This document shows, in pieces, positions 44,466 through 55,188 of a DNA stretch of 64,000 bases. Made by a program: the position numbers and the translations under genes. This DNA comes from Glebionis coronaria. Taxonomy: Eukaryota > Streptophyta > Magnoliopsida > Asterales > Asteraceae. The stretch covers positions 218,410,592 to 218,474,591 of the forward strand of contig CM046882.1 in assembly GCA_025667525.1 (NCBI GenBank), read 5' to 3'. The notes below the pieces were generated by a model. It was not told where the DNA came from. It saw only the letters and a program-made list of their open reading frames with translations, and made no database searches. Every line of letters begins with the position of its first letter. The stretch's first letter is position 1.

Positions 44466-46209
44466 TGATACAGGGATTTTATGTGGGTTCAATTTTACTC
44501 TCGATATCCTCTCGAATTGATCTTGGTCTCAAGTGGAATGATTTGTTCTTGGTTAATAAAGAGTGGTTGGTTTGTTTATCTATTATAAACTAATGACAAG
44601 TAATTAAAGTGTTGTTGAGTAAAAGGGAAGTTAAAAGATTAGTATTGAAATGACAAGTAAAATGAATGCATGGAAACTTAAAGGTGATGATGGAAAAGTA
44701 CTAACTCTTTAAATAAAACTAACACTTGGAAAAATTTCAGGAAAATAAAAGGTACTATAAGAAAGTGTTATCGAAGGAAACCAAAAACAAGCCAAAAGGG
44801 GGCCCGATCGGAATATATTCCGATCGGATGGTCGGAATGGTGGGAAGAAGTAACAAATCGGAATATGGGAACAAAGGGCCAATCGGAATAATCGCTAAGG
44901 TAACCAATCGGAATGCCTCACTAGCTTACAATCGGAATACTGGGTACTACACCCAATCGGAATATGGACAAAAGCTGCTAATCGGAATAAGGACAAAAGA
45001 CCAATCGGAAAACAAGACTTGAGGCCCAATCGGAAAGGATAAACCCTAATCCGATTGGGTTGATCGGAATATGAAGAGCAAAGCCGTCGGAATAAGGGAC
45101 CGATCGGAATGTAGGAGTAACAACTTTCCTAAAATCAAGGAAACGGTTATGGTGGTGTACCGGTCGGAAAGCCAATCGGAAAAAGGAGTTTAAACCCTTT
45201 CCGAAATCTATGGAAATGGGGAAAAGCAAGGCAATAAGCTAAGTAATAAGCTAACACCAAAACTTATCAATCCAAATATGTAACCGAATCAAATAATCAC
45301 TTTAATCAACTTATCTAACTTGAAATCAAGCAACTTTTTAGATCAAACCATAAAAACATAAACTTTTTAATAAAACTTTTAATAAGAAAAATAAGATGAT
45401 CATAAAAATAAGCCAATAAGCACAAAAGTCTTAAAGCTTAATCAAATGAAATCTTATAAAATGATCAAAAGATTAACTTTTTAGCATGAAATCAATTAGA
45501 ACAACACGGATCACATGATAATCACACCAAAATCAATCTTAAATCAAAGAAAAGTAGAATGAGATTAAGAAATAAAAGCTTAAAAATGGAACTTGATTAA
45601 TTAAAGATAATACAAAAGTTTGAATTTGAAAGAGAAAAGAGATGAAATCTAGTGAGAGAAAGTTTAGAACTTTCTCTCTCTAAAACTAGAAACTACCTAA
45701 AAAACTAAGTGTGAATTTTTGTGAAGTAAGGGCCTTTATATAGGCGTGTACATGGTGATGATGGGCTTTTGATTGGGCTTTGATTTGGGCTTCTTTTTCT
45801 TCTTTCTTCTTAAGTCTTCATGCGTCTTTTAAATAAACGTTGCCGACTTGGATTTGAGAAGTGTCGGTGAATTATTCCAACTCCTCTTATAATCTATTGT
45901 TTTATAGACTTGAGTTCTTCGACATATATGAATCTTCCATCTTTGGCTCTATTCTTCGATAAATCTTCAAATAGGCACAATGACTTCAAATCTTCTGCAT
46001 CTCTTGGATAATAGACTTCGTCTTGAGTCTTTTTCCTCGATAAAACCCGTATAATCCCATGTTTTCTTCATTATTCATCCAGTTGACTCTGAAAACACAA
46101 TAAACACAAAAACCACGCATAATTCCAAACAAATGATATTAAATACGTGTTTTGGTCTCGTTTTAGCCCGATTTAAGTGGTAAAAGGATGGGTGTTTTCA
46201 CACCTATCA
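44466..46209 (-). repeat. Ath-F 5-prime LTR (right copy, 1744 bp)
   Basis: Same length as the left copy; differences seen at four places (for example GATCTTGGTC here, GATCTCGGTC on the left). Minus-strand TATATAAA box at 45742-45735; palindrome at 44804-44827. It carries the promoter that would drive the element. Confidence 0.95.
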
Positions 46210-48876
46210 GATTGTTGGCTTGAAATCGTCCTCCATTAAGATTTTGTGTGTACAAAACTTGGGATCGATCCCCTTAATGTCGGATAACTTCCACGCAATC
46301 GCCCCTTTGTGGTCCTTAAGAACATCGACAAGTGCGGTTTTTTCATCATTCGAAAGTTCCTTCGCAATAATAACCGGCAACTTGTCGTCCTCCTCCAAAT
46401 AGACATACTCGAGGTGAGGAGGTAAATCTTTCAACTCGAGGATAGGTGGTTCCTCAAGTGAAGATTTGGGTTCGATACTCATAACCTCCTCGGGTGGAGG
46501 AAATGGGAAATCGTTGAGAAAATCCTTGATAATCGAGAAGTCCTCATAGTTGTCGAGGTCTTCGTCACAAGTACGTGGAACATCGAATTCTTCCAACGTA
46601 AAACCACCACCTTCGAAAGGAGTGAAGGTAGGTGTCGAATTATCAAGAATTGGATCTAACATAGTGGGATTGCCACTAGTTTCTTCATCACCAAACCCTA
46701 AAACTTCTTGTGAAAATTCCTCGCAAACCACGTCGATCATATCAACGAGGTTTATGGTAGCAACGGAATAAACATGAGAAAGTTGAGAATTTTGAGTTGC
46801 GTTTATAACAAGTTCCTCGTCGTTGAAACGTAAGGTGATCTTTCTAGCATGCACATCAATCAAAGCCATAGACGTATCTAAAAACGAACGACCTAAAATA
46901 AGAGGAACTTGAGGATCCGTGGGGATGTCAACAACAATGAAGTCTACGGGATAGTAGAACTTCCCCACTTTCACAAAAACGTCTTCCGCCAAACCACATG
47001 CAAGAATCGTGGAATGGTCGGCCAACTCAATAGACATTCGTGAAGGAGTAAGATTAGGAAGATTGAGCGACTTGTAGATTGCAAGTGGCATCAAGTTAAT
47101 GCTAGCACCAAGATCGGCCAAGGCATAGCATTCTTCCATATCTTGAATTGCACAAGGGATCAAAAATTTACCGGGATCACCGACTTTTTGAGGTATGCGA
47201 TTAAGATAAACCGACGAACAACTAGACTTTTGGTGTAATTTTTCCTTGTTGTTCAACATACTCTTAAAGTTAGCGGCAAATCGAGGCATCATGACCAAGG
47301 CATCGGCGAAACTCACATTAAAGTGCAAATCACGAAACATTTTCATAAAAAGCTCAAATTGGTAGTTGTCGCGCTCTTGTCGTTTCTCCTTCCTAAGTCT
47401 CGATGGGTAAGGCAAGGGTGGTGTGGGTTGGGGCATAGGCATAGCCTTTGGAATCTCGGGTTCCAAAATGGGTGATGGGTCAACCGTAGGTGTGGCATGA
47501 GCGGTACTTTGTGGGCTTGAAATATGCTCCTTTTTGACCACCACCTCGGGTTCTTCCTCAATTTCCTCCACCGTTGGAGTAATTGGTTGAGGAGTCGGTT
47601 CTTTAAGTACCTTACCACTACGTGTGGTAATCACTTTCATCTCTCCCTTCGGGTTTGAAACGGTGTTACTAGGCAAACTACCCGAAGTAGAGGCTTTGTT
47701 TCCCATTACGGCTTCTAAAATTGCATTAAGCTTAGCATCTTGACTACTAAACTTCAAATCTTGGCTAGCGGCTTTTTGGTCAATTCTTTGTTCAAGCCTA
47801 GCATGACTTTGCTCTATCTTGTTGTTTTGACCTCGAATTTGGTTAGCAAAATCATTTTTCAATTCATTCCTCATGGCTAGATTTTCCTTAATAAAATTAG
47901 CTAACTCCTTTGCGTTCTTAGCCGTCTCCTTAGCTTGATTAGCCATTTGTTCTTGAATGTTTTCCACAATCTTATCATTTGAAGTAGCGTAATTCAAAAA
48001 GTCTATTGGAAGTTCTTTATTATTTTGAAGACCTTGACTTGCATTTTGAAAATTACGGTTTTTATTTTGATTTTGCAATTGGCTACTACTACTACTCCCT
48101 TGATTCCCATAGTTGTTATTACCTTTATAATTGTTCCTTTGATTGCTTTGGTAACCAACTTGATTGTTTCGATAATTGTTAGCATTTTGATTTGGTGAAA
48201 AACCCGGTGGAGTCAATTGATTAGTGCGAGGAACTTGACCGTTTTGGTTATAAGTTCCCGCGGCCGCGAAGGCACTCGAAGTGTTACCACCGTTGGTAAT
48301 GCACTCAGAATAATCATGAGCTCCACCACAATACATACAAGAAACCTCAACCGCTTTAATCGTAGCGGGAGCGGGTTGTTCACCAACTTTAAACTCAACT
48401 AACAAGCCTTTCACTATATCAAAAATTTTATTCTCCAAATTAGCCTCGACTTGGCAAGCATCAACGGTGTGTGACAAACTAGGTGAAGATGAAGACGAAG
48501 CCTTACGAACACTCGACGTGCTACGAGGACTATACACCTTAGACCTATTCTCAATAATTACCAATGCTTCCTCGACCGTCTTACACAAGAAATTACCACC
48601 CGCGGCGGCATTAAGATAATCACGCTCATGATCGTTCAAGCCATTGTAAAACGTGTCTATTTGATGCAAGTCGGAAAAACCATGATGAGGACATTCGTGC
48701 AACATTTCCTTAAACCTATTCCAAGCCGTTGAAAAACTCTCATTAAACTCTTGCGAAAATTTTGAAATCTCATTTTTCAAGTGCGTAGTCTTAGAGGGCG
48801 GAAAAAATTGGTTCACGAATTTTGAACGAGATCCTTCCACGTCAATATAGAATTGGGTGGCTCTTTCTCTAACCAA
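46210..48876 (-). pseudogene. Ath-D Gag (C-terminal two thirds), protease and RT entry
   Basis: After a frameshift near 48830 the Gag frame resumes at SKFVNQFFPPSKTT and runs through IDTFYNGLNDHERDYLNAAAGG, cysteine motif CMYCGGAHDYSEC, an Asn/Gln-rich region and a coiled coil in one open frame where Ath-E has two. The protease has D-L-G-A-S-I-N and VPLILGRSFLDT. The linker PFPPPEEVMS...ILELKDLPPHLEYVYLE leads to IDPKFCTHKILMEDDFKPTI, cut at 46210 by Ath-F and continued at 34938. It has no other stop. Confidence 0.93.
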
Positions 48877-49295
48877 ATTTTTGCGGGCCCCGCTAAGGAA
48901 TACGGAAAAAGCATCATCTTAATCGAGTCGTTTGAGACGTCCTTAAACTTGCATGTGGCGGTGAGACGATTAAATTGGCGAATGTGGTTATGCGGGTTGT
49001 CCTTTTCGTCCCCTCGAAACTTGTTGTTTTGAATCATGGACAACAAACCCGTCTTAACCTCAAAATTCTCCGCAAGGATAGCGGGAATCACAATCGCTTC
49101 TCCATAACCCTCGGTGGGTGCTTGAAGCAACTCCATCATAGTTCGATTAGCCATGGGTGCTTCTTTCACTACAATGGGTTCGTCAATAGGAGAGTCCTCA
49201 CTAGTAGGAGTGAGTGATTTGTTTCTTCGTTTACGAGCACGTCTAGCTTTAGAGCGAGTTTGCATAAACGTCACGTACAACGAGAAGGCGAGCAA
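48813..49295 (-). pseudogene. Ath-D Gag N-terminal part
   Basis: Basic start (MQTRSKARRARKRR from about 49265, or the upstream ATG at 49295) followed by MMELLQAPTEGYGEAIVIP and KIWLEKEPPNSILTWKDLV. It ends as VQNS-stop because one T appears to be missing in the GTTTCAAAA context near 48830; the Ath-E homologue reads DLVSKFVNKFF. It overlaps the next frame by about 60 bases. Confidence 0.9.
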
Positions 49296-49990
49296 AGAAG
49301 ATTCTTTTTGGTGTTTTTACTTTTTCAATTTTTTTGTGGTTTTTGATTGTTTTTAACTTTTTTTGATTTTTTGGAATGTATTAAGTAGACCAAAATCTAC
49401 AAATCTCCTCCTTAATCAAATCTCTCGATTAAAGAAGCCTCAAGGAATGAAAACGATCACGTGAAGTGAACGCCTTTGATGACTTTAGAACGATGGTGGA
49501 ACACCAAATCGTTCAAGAGGGTTTAATCAAATGAAACCAAGAAAATATATATGATACTTAGTAATACTTTGGGCGGCAAAACCCTAGATTCACTCTCAAA
49601 ATCAAATACGCACAAGCAAGCGGAGGAAATGAGGCGGCGCGAAGCACTTAAGAGCCTTTTTCCTTTAGGTCGTGAAATACAACCGCCTTATACCCACCTT
49701 ATAGTTTGTATTATCAAAATCAAGCTTCACGAAAGTATTTATCTATTTTTGCCTTTTTTCTTTGGTTTGAGATTCGAATACAATGATCGAGTGATGAAAT
49801 CCCGAATCAAGGTTGTGATTGCTCACGTATTTGGAGTACTTGTAAATTTATTGTTCTACGTATACAATATAGTAATAATATTCACAAAAATCGAAAAACG
49901 ATAATACGTATTAATAGAGTGCTATTAATACAAATACTTTTATGGCTAATATAGAAAACAACAATGGTTCAACCAAAACACAACACGCCT
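49296..49990 (-). other. Ath-D 5-prime leader
   Basis: Non-coding, about 0.7 kb, co-linear with the Ath-E leader (21725-22444) on the opposite strand; a plus-strand open frame of 117 codons here has no recognisable product and I do not call it a gene. Confidence 0.7.
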
Positions 49991-50009
49991 CCCCGGCAGC
50001 GGCGCCAAA
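49991..50009 (-). promoter_or_regulatory. Ath-D primer-binding site
   Basis: On the minus strand TGGCGCCGCTGCCGGGGAG, 3 bases from the LTR border at 50013. Identical to the Ath-E site. Confidence 0.9.
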
Positions 50010-50012
50010 ATG

Positions 50013-53000
50013 ATTGTAGTGTTTCACTACTCTTTAGGAAAAGAGCAATAAATAGTGGTAAGCGTTAAGTGTCGGTTTAGGAAAACCGAGCACCAATGAC
50101 CAAGCAAGTTCGTTTCCCAAGGAGGCAAGTGCGTTGTGTTAAGAGTTGATATATGATGTTTGTGATTATGATCAAGAAGAAAAAAAATGAGAAAGGAAAG
50201 AAAAGACGGTTACGAAAACTAATTAAACTACGACGAAAAAGGCGTAAACGTAAAACCGTAAAAAAAACGATAAAAATTAAAAATTTTCAACCTAAAATTA
50301 ATTATAAGTTAAAACAAGTCTAAAATAATATAAATAAGGAATAAAATCCAATAAAAATATTTTAAAACCTTTTATTAATTAAATATTCAATTTTAAATGC
50401 TAATTAAAGCCCTAAAATTAAATATAATTAATCAAAATGTCCAAAATATGATTTTATTGAACAAATAACTTATATTATTTAACAACTAAAAAGTATTTTT
50501 TTATAATTTTTAAATACTATTCCTCTATTTTTAAATTACTAAAAACTATTTTAAAATTAAAATAATTATAAAAAATAATTTAATAATGCTAAAAATAATC
50601 TACCAATTCTAAAAATCCTATTTTACTCTAATGAACAGAAGAAAAATGAAAAGGCTTGAAAAATATTAAATTTTCCACTAAATGACAAAACTAGTTTAAT
50701 TAAAACCCTAATTAACTTAAATTAATTCTAAAAATTAATAAAAAGATGAACAGTAAAATCTTTTTTTAACCAAAAACCTTAAAATATTATTCTAAGTCTA
50801 GGAAAATTGATTAAACTGAAAAATATTACTTTTTGGCACTAAAAGACAAAAACAGAAACTTTAAAGTTAATTAAAAATAGCTAATTAACCTAAAAATTAC
50901 TAAATGAACAGTAAATAAAAATTTAATTAATCAGAAAAATCCTAAATTAAATAAGAAAAATAATGGCACTGGTTTGAAGGTCTAATTCAAAAATTTAAGC
51001 ACTAAAGACAAAATTATGAAATCTGATAGTGACCTTTTCTTTGTTTTATGTCTTTTAGTGTAGCAGTGGCTACAGCAAAGCTATCAGTGGGAAAGGAGTT
51101 CCCACTGATAGTGTAAAAAACGGGTCTGAGCCTTTTGAGGCTTGTAACTTTTGATTGGCTATGTTTTAATGGACAAGAGGGGCACCCCTACACTCAGTGG
51201 AGTGTAGGGAGTCTGATTAAACAATAAAAACACCAAGCACAGTACAAAAATCACACAATAATGGGCAAGATCAGTTACTGTAAAGGCTATAGGTCTATGA
51301 GTGCTGTTTGCTGATGCAAATGGTCTTTGAGTGAGATTCGAAGGCCAATAAGTCCTACACAATACACCCAAAGAACACACAATCAACTCCTATCCCTAGA
51401 GGCTACCCAAATCTAACAAATCTGCAAAAGTGGTGGGCCAAATTAAGCTAAAACAAGCAGTTTAGAGCACTTTCTGAAATTGGCTATGTTTTAACAAATT
51501 TTAAGCATGCAATTGTTTGAATACTCCTATCAAACTTAAACCAAATACCCAACTTAATGTAACTACCTTGATGGAGTGTTTTTTATCTGTTTTTAACCCT
51601 AGAAATTGTCAAGTTCCTAGATTAATAAGCAGACCCAAACACCCCCTTAAAACTGAAATCCAACTTTTTTCAAATCAAATCAATACACAACTTTACCAAA
51701 CTGGAATGAAGGGCTCAAATCATGCATATAACATCTAAAGTAAGCAAATACAAGCATTTAAACAGACTTTTAACAGCATAACATAAAAATCACACAAAGC
51801 ATGAATATTTCAGAAAAAGGAAAATTAAAGATAGTAAACAAGAACTACCTTGTTGGGCTTACTTCCAAGCCCAACAGTGGCTGATAAGCCACCTCCAATA
51901 CACCCGGGTGTATGCTGAGCCTTGTGGGATTGGATTGGTTTGAGCACAATGGCAAGAAAATGAGGAGAATACTCCTTAAATGATCCTTGTTTCCTGCACA
52001 CCACAAAAAACAAAGAGAGAAAGACAAGCTATAAGTGATTCAATAAGCTTGTTTTAAGAAGCTTATTGAATGGCTTATAGCAGTAAGATATAAAACAAGT
52101 TTCTGAAAATTTTTTTGAAAACAAGTAAAATCTTAAAAAACAAACTTGAGGATTTTAAAATGGATTCAAGAAGATAAACAACTTCAAAACTTAAAATGCT
52201 GAAAAGAAAATTGGATCACAGTTTCATGTAGGGTAAAAAACTTTTCATTAATTTAAAGAAAATAAAATTACATCAAAACTGGAACAACCTAAATGAGATA
52301 CAAGCATCTCATTTTATACAAGGTCATAGAAGGTCCTAGAAAACTTAAAAAACGTGAACCCTAGCTAAATGAATTTCCTGATATGCCCTTGCAGCTTGAA
52401 CTTGATTCCTTGGTCAAAAACGCGTCTTGTGATGCCAGCTGTGTTGTGATAATCCTGGACGTTTATTTGGTCCTTGGAGACCAAGATTTGGCTTGTGGTT
52501 CGTTGATTATATGAAAGATACTTTCTTTGCCAAAAATGGAGAAGCAGGGGAGGACGGGGGTCCCACTAGGAGTCACGGGTGAGTTGTTTTGTGAGTGGGA
52601 TGGGATGAGGGTGACATGAATCGTGTTTCTGGATGAGTTGGGATTTAATTATGGAGTGGTTATAAAAACCCCAATTAGGGTTCTTGGCTAGGATTAGAGT
52701 GATTAGGGGTGTAAGTGATAAACAGTAGGTGTTAAGCGCCCTTTTTAGAGTAAATAAACATTTTTCAAAAAGTTATTTATTAACAATAAAAACGGGTGGT
52801 GGGATTCAGACGTGGATGGGTGAGGTGGAATGGAGGGTGACGTGTAAGGATGTGGGTGGCTGGTGGGGTTTTGTTGTCTGGGCAGGTTTAGTCCCCCTTC
52901 TCTTAAGTTTTCTTCATTTTGTAATAAATAGCTTCAAACTCTTTCCCCTTTGATAACAACTTTCAACAATTGTCAATTTTGGCACAATAATTTTCAAAAC

Positions 53001-53510
53001 TTGTTTCAAGGATTAATTATGCAATTAATGCATTCTTCAAGGGCTAATCATGCACATGTCTTCAAACTTCAAGGCTTTGACTTGTTGGTTGACTTCTTGG
53101 AGGACCATTATTGACAATTTTAGATTTGTTGAGGGACTAATTTTGCCAATTCTTCAAAGTTAAGGGTCCTTTTTGTAATTTTGACAAACTTTAGGGACCA
53201 ATCTTGTAATTATGAAGATACAAGGGTATAAAGTGTCAATTCTTCAAACTTGGAGGACCAATCTTCAATATTCTTCAAATCTTCTAGGGTTTTCTTTGGA
53301 AAATTCCTCACTAGGGCTTGGTTCATCGTGCGGCTTTGTTTCCCGTGTTCGTTTTTGTATGATTCTTGTGATCTTTTGTCATTTTCTCAATATCCGTACC
53401 TAAAATACACAAGCAACAAACACAAGCATATATTTGGGTATTTTGATGATATTTAATGCATTTTAAGTCTAAAAAGAACGATGAGACCATGTATAAAAGC
53501 CGTCTCATCA
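50013..53510 (-). repeat. Ath-D 5-prime LTR (right copy, 3498 bp)
   Basis: Copy of 13423-16930 with roughly 20 substitutions and a few small indels (for example a 4-base loss in the AACTTACTTATA context near 50470). Minus-strand TATAAAAT at 52318-52312. I see no supportable gene in it. Confidence 0.95.
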
Positions 53511-53662
53511 AGATGACATTCAAATTGTCTAAATGAGACCTGACATTTTTGTCTTGCTTCTTCTTGCAACATCTGCAATTCTCCCTCTCGAGATGTCGAA
53601 TTTAATGAATCCATTGAAAATCGATGATAAATGAAGGTAAGGATTACTTCTCGATCGAACAA
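53511..53662 (-). pseudogene. Copia-C gag remnant, proximal part
   Basis: Minus-strand frame with [21 protein letters not shown] and FRQFECHL, which joins across the Ath-D duplication to HLYELTKLDYGPSFVAIFGQDAP in the 12123-13417 piece. The first 5 bases (53511-53515, AGATG) are the right copy of the Ath-D target duplication. It is helical and charged, as in copia Gag proteins of this type. Confidence 0.78.
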
Positions 53663-54320
53663 TGAAAGAAAGTAATTGTGTTTGTTGTTGTGTGTAGAAG
53701 CCGAGAAATAATGTTGAAATCCCCTAAAGTATGTTTAAGGAATTATTTTGAAATCGTTGGAATATTGATTGGAATATTTGATCGGAATACCCTGTCGAAA
53801 TAAACTATCGGAATACCCCTGTCGGAATGAACCTATCGGAATACCCCCTATCGGAATAAACCTATCGGAATACCCTCTATCGGAATGCTCCTGTCGGAAT
53901 ACCTTCTATCGGAGTACCCCCTATCGGAATAAACCTATCAGGATACCTTCGCAATAACCTGTGTCGGAATACCACAATCAGAATACCCGTCGGAATAATG
54001 GTTGGAATGATAAACCCTTTTCCGATGGAGGCTGTCGGAATACCTAAACCCTTTTCCGATGGTTTCTGTCGGAATAATACCCACTTTTCTCAGACAAAAC
54101 TCAACCAATTCGAGATTTTAAGCCAAAGAATGATCAAAACACCCAAAAATTTTGTGTTTTTAGCCAAAGTAAATATACCAAATCCCTACCACAACTATGT
54201 AGAAGATTTGTATCAAGAAAAAACTATAAAGAAACAAAAAAAAATTGGTTCATGTGAAATGGATCAAATTAGGCGTATGAATCAAGAGCACAAACACATA
54301 AACCAAACAATCATCCCATG
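53663..54320 (-). other. Copia-C leader region with TCGGAAT repeats
   Basis: Between the gag remnant and the primer site. Positions 53760-54080 hold about fifteen copies of TCGGAAT or close variants with short CCCCTA/AACCTA spacers, plus two AAACCCTTTTCCGATGG strings. Open frames in it are by-products of the repeat. I see nothing else in the remaining bases. Confidence 0.8.
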
Positions 54321-54332
54321 GCTCTGATACCG
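54321..54332 (-). promoter_or_regulatory. Copia-C primer-binding site (initiator Met tRNA type, one mismatch)
   Basis: On the minus strand CGGTATCAGAGC, one base off the canonical TGGTATCAGAGC, 2 bases inside the LTR. Confidence 0.85.
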
Positions 54333-54334
54333 TT

Positions 54335-54649
54335 TGACAGTTTATCGTAATCCTTGGATTATCTAACTATGGAGATGATTACTAGAGAGAGAGATATATG
54401 AAGATGTAGAGAGAGAAAGAAGAGAGAGGTTGGAGAGAAAATAGAAAATATTAGATTAGAAGTGTGAGAAATGTGTGAACCAACTAATGACCAATCCCTC
54501 CTAACATGCTAGGAGGGTGTATATATAGCCCACCCTACATGTGGGCTATGATGGGCTATATGTTTACATATTGGATCACGAGCCCAATACTTGAATATAT
54601 CGTTGGAGTGACCGATCCTTTCTAAATACGTAAAAACGTATTTCCAACA
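54335..54649 (-). repeat. Copia-C 5-prime LTR (315 bp)
   Basis: Plus-strand ends TGACAG...CCAACA. On the minus strand it starts TGTTGGAAATACG and carries a TATATATA box at 54527-54520. It has gag on one side and an Athila-like gag fragment on the other. The partner LTR is not in the window. Confidence 0.82.
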
Positions 54650-55188
54650 GGGTTGGTTTCGGTTGTTGAAGGAAGGGCACCTTGGGGACGAAGGGCTTGA
54701 AACATTTGAATGAATTTCCTTTCCGTGGACTCTTGCATTTCCTCTAATTTCTTTTCTTTCTCCGAAATCTTTTGAAGAACTAAGCCCATTTGTGGATTAG
54801 GTACATTGAACCCTTGTTGTGGAAAACAGTGGTTTGGGTATTGGTTGTATGGTGGAAAACCTTGAGGATTCAAACCTTGGTGTGGATAACCTTGATTTTG
54901 CATTTGAAAATTTTCGTGATTTGCGTTGTAGTGCATTTCCTTGAAAAGTAGGTCTTGGTGGACCTTGGTTGTTTTCGGTGGGTAGGGGTGGTCTTTGTTG
55001 AAAACCGGGTGGAGCAAAATAGTTAGTCGAATTATAGGACAAATGATTAACATCGACATTCGGCTAGAAATGAACCCTCTCAGTGTTGTTATAAGCATAC
55101 ACTTCCCCTTGAGATTGGTCATAAGCCTTATCACAGTTAACGTACGAATGTGGCCAACAACATGTTTCACAAGTCGCATTAAGGGCAT
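54650..55188 (-). pseudogene. Gyp-G: Athila-like gag fragment
   Basis: On the minus strand one frame gives ALNATCETCCWPHSYVNC, a cysteine motif in which the usual second Gly-Gly is C-W, then YDQSQGEVYAYNN and a stop. After a shift it reads LSYNSTNYFAPPGFQQRPP, and then another frame reads QGLNPQGFPPYNQYPN and a coiled coil ending FQALRPQGALPSTTETNP. This is the Gag C-terminal/linker order of Athila-group elements, in three frames. It is cut by Copia-C on the left and LTR-H on the right. Confidence 0.78.

Larger units (their letters stand above)
34939..46209 (-). mobile_element. Ath-F: nearly intact Athila-like gypsy element
   Basis: 11,271 bp with 1744-bp LTRs at both ends that differ by four substitutions by eye, GATTG duplication, primer site (44463-44445), gag-protease-RT frame (44258-40620), RT-integrase frame (to 38590) and polypurine tract (36697-36683). 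Its LTR is unrelated to those of Ath-D and Ath-E, but its proteins and 3-prime UTR are homologous. The only obvious lesion is a one-base frameshift near 40640. It is the youngest or equal-youngest autonomous-type element here. Confidence 0.95.
13423..53510 (-). mobile_element. Ath-D: Athila-like Ty3/gypsy element, split by two nested insertions
   Basis: Both LTRs (13423-16930 and 50013-53510), the primer-binding site beside the right LTR, the polypurine tract beside the left LTR and the AGATG duplication are all present. Without Ath-E and Ath-F (each with one duplication copy) the element is about 15.3 kb. Order on the minus strand: LTR, primer site, leader, gag, protease, RT, RNase H, integrase, 3-prime UTR, LTR. 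The DLGASIN protease, the Gag cysteine motif and the TGGCGCC primer site indicate the Athila group. It carries one gag frameshift and one integrase nonsense codon besides the insertions. About 20 LTR differences make it older than both nested elements. Confidence 0.95.

Noticed and set aside
49551..49904. Plus-strand open frame of 117 codons in the Ath-D leader
   Set aside because: Leader region homologous to the non-coding Ath-E leader; the C-terminal hydrophobic run reflects AT-rich sequence.
53760..54080. CRISPR-like array
   Set aside because: Units are short, imperfect and of irregular spacing in a plant retrotransposon leader; no unique spacers and no cas genes.
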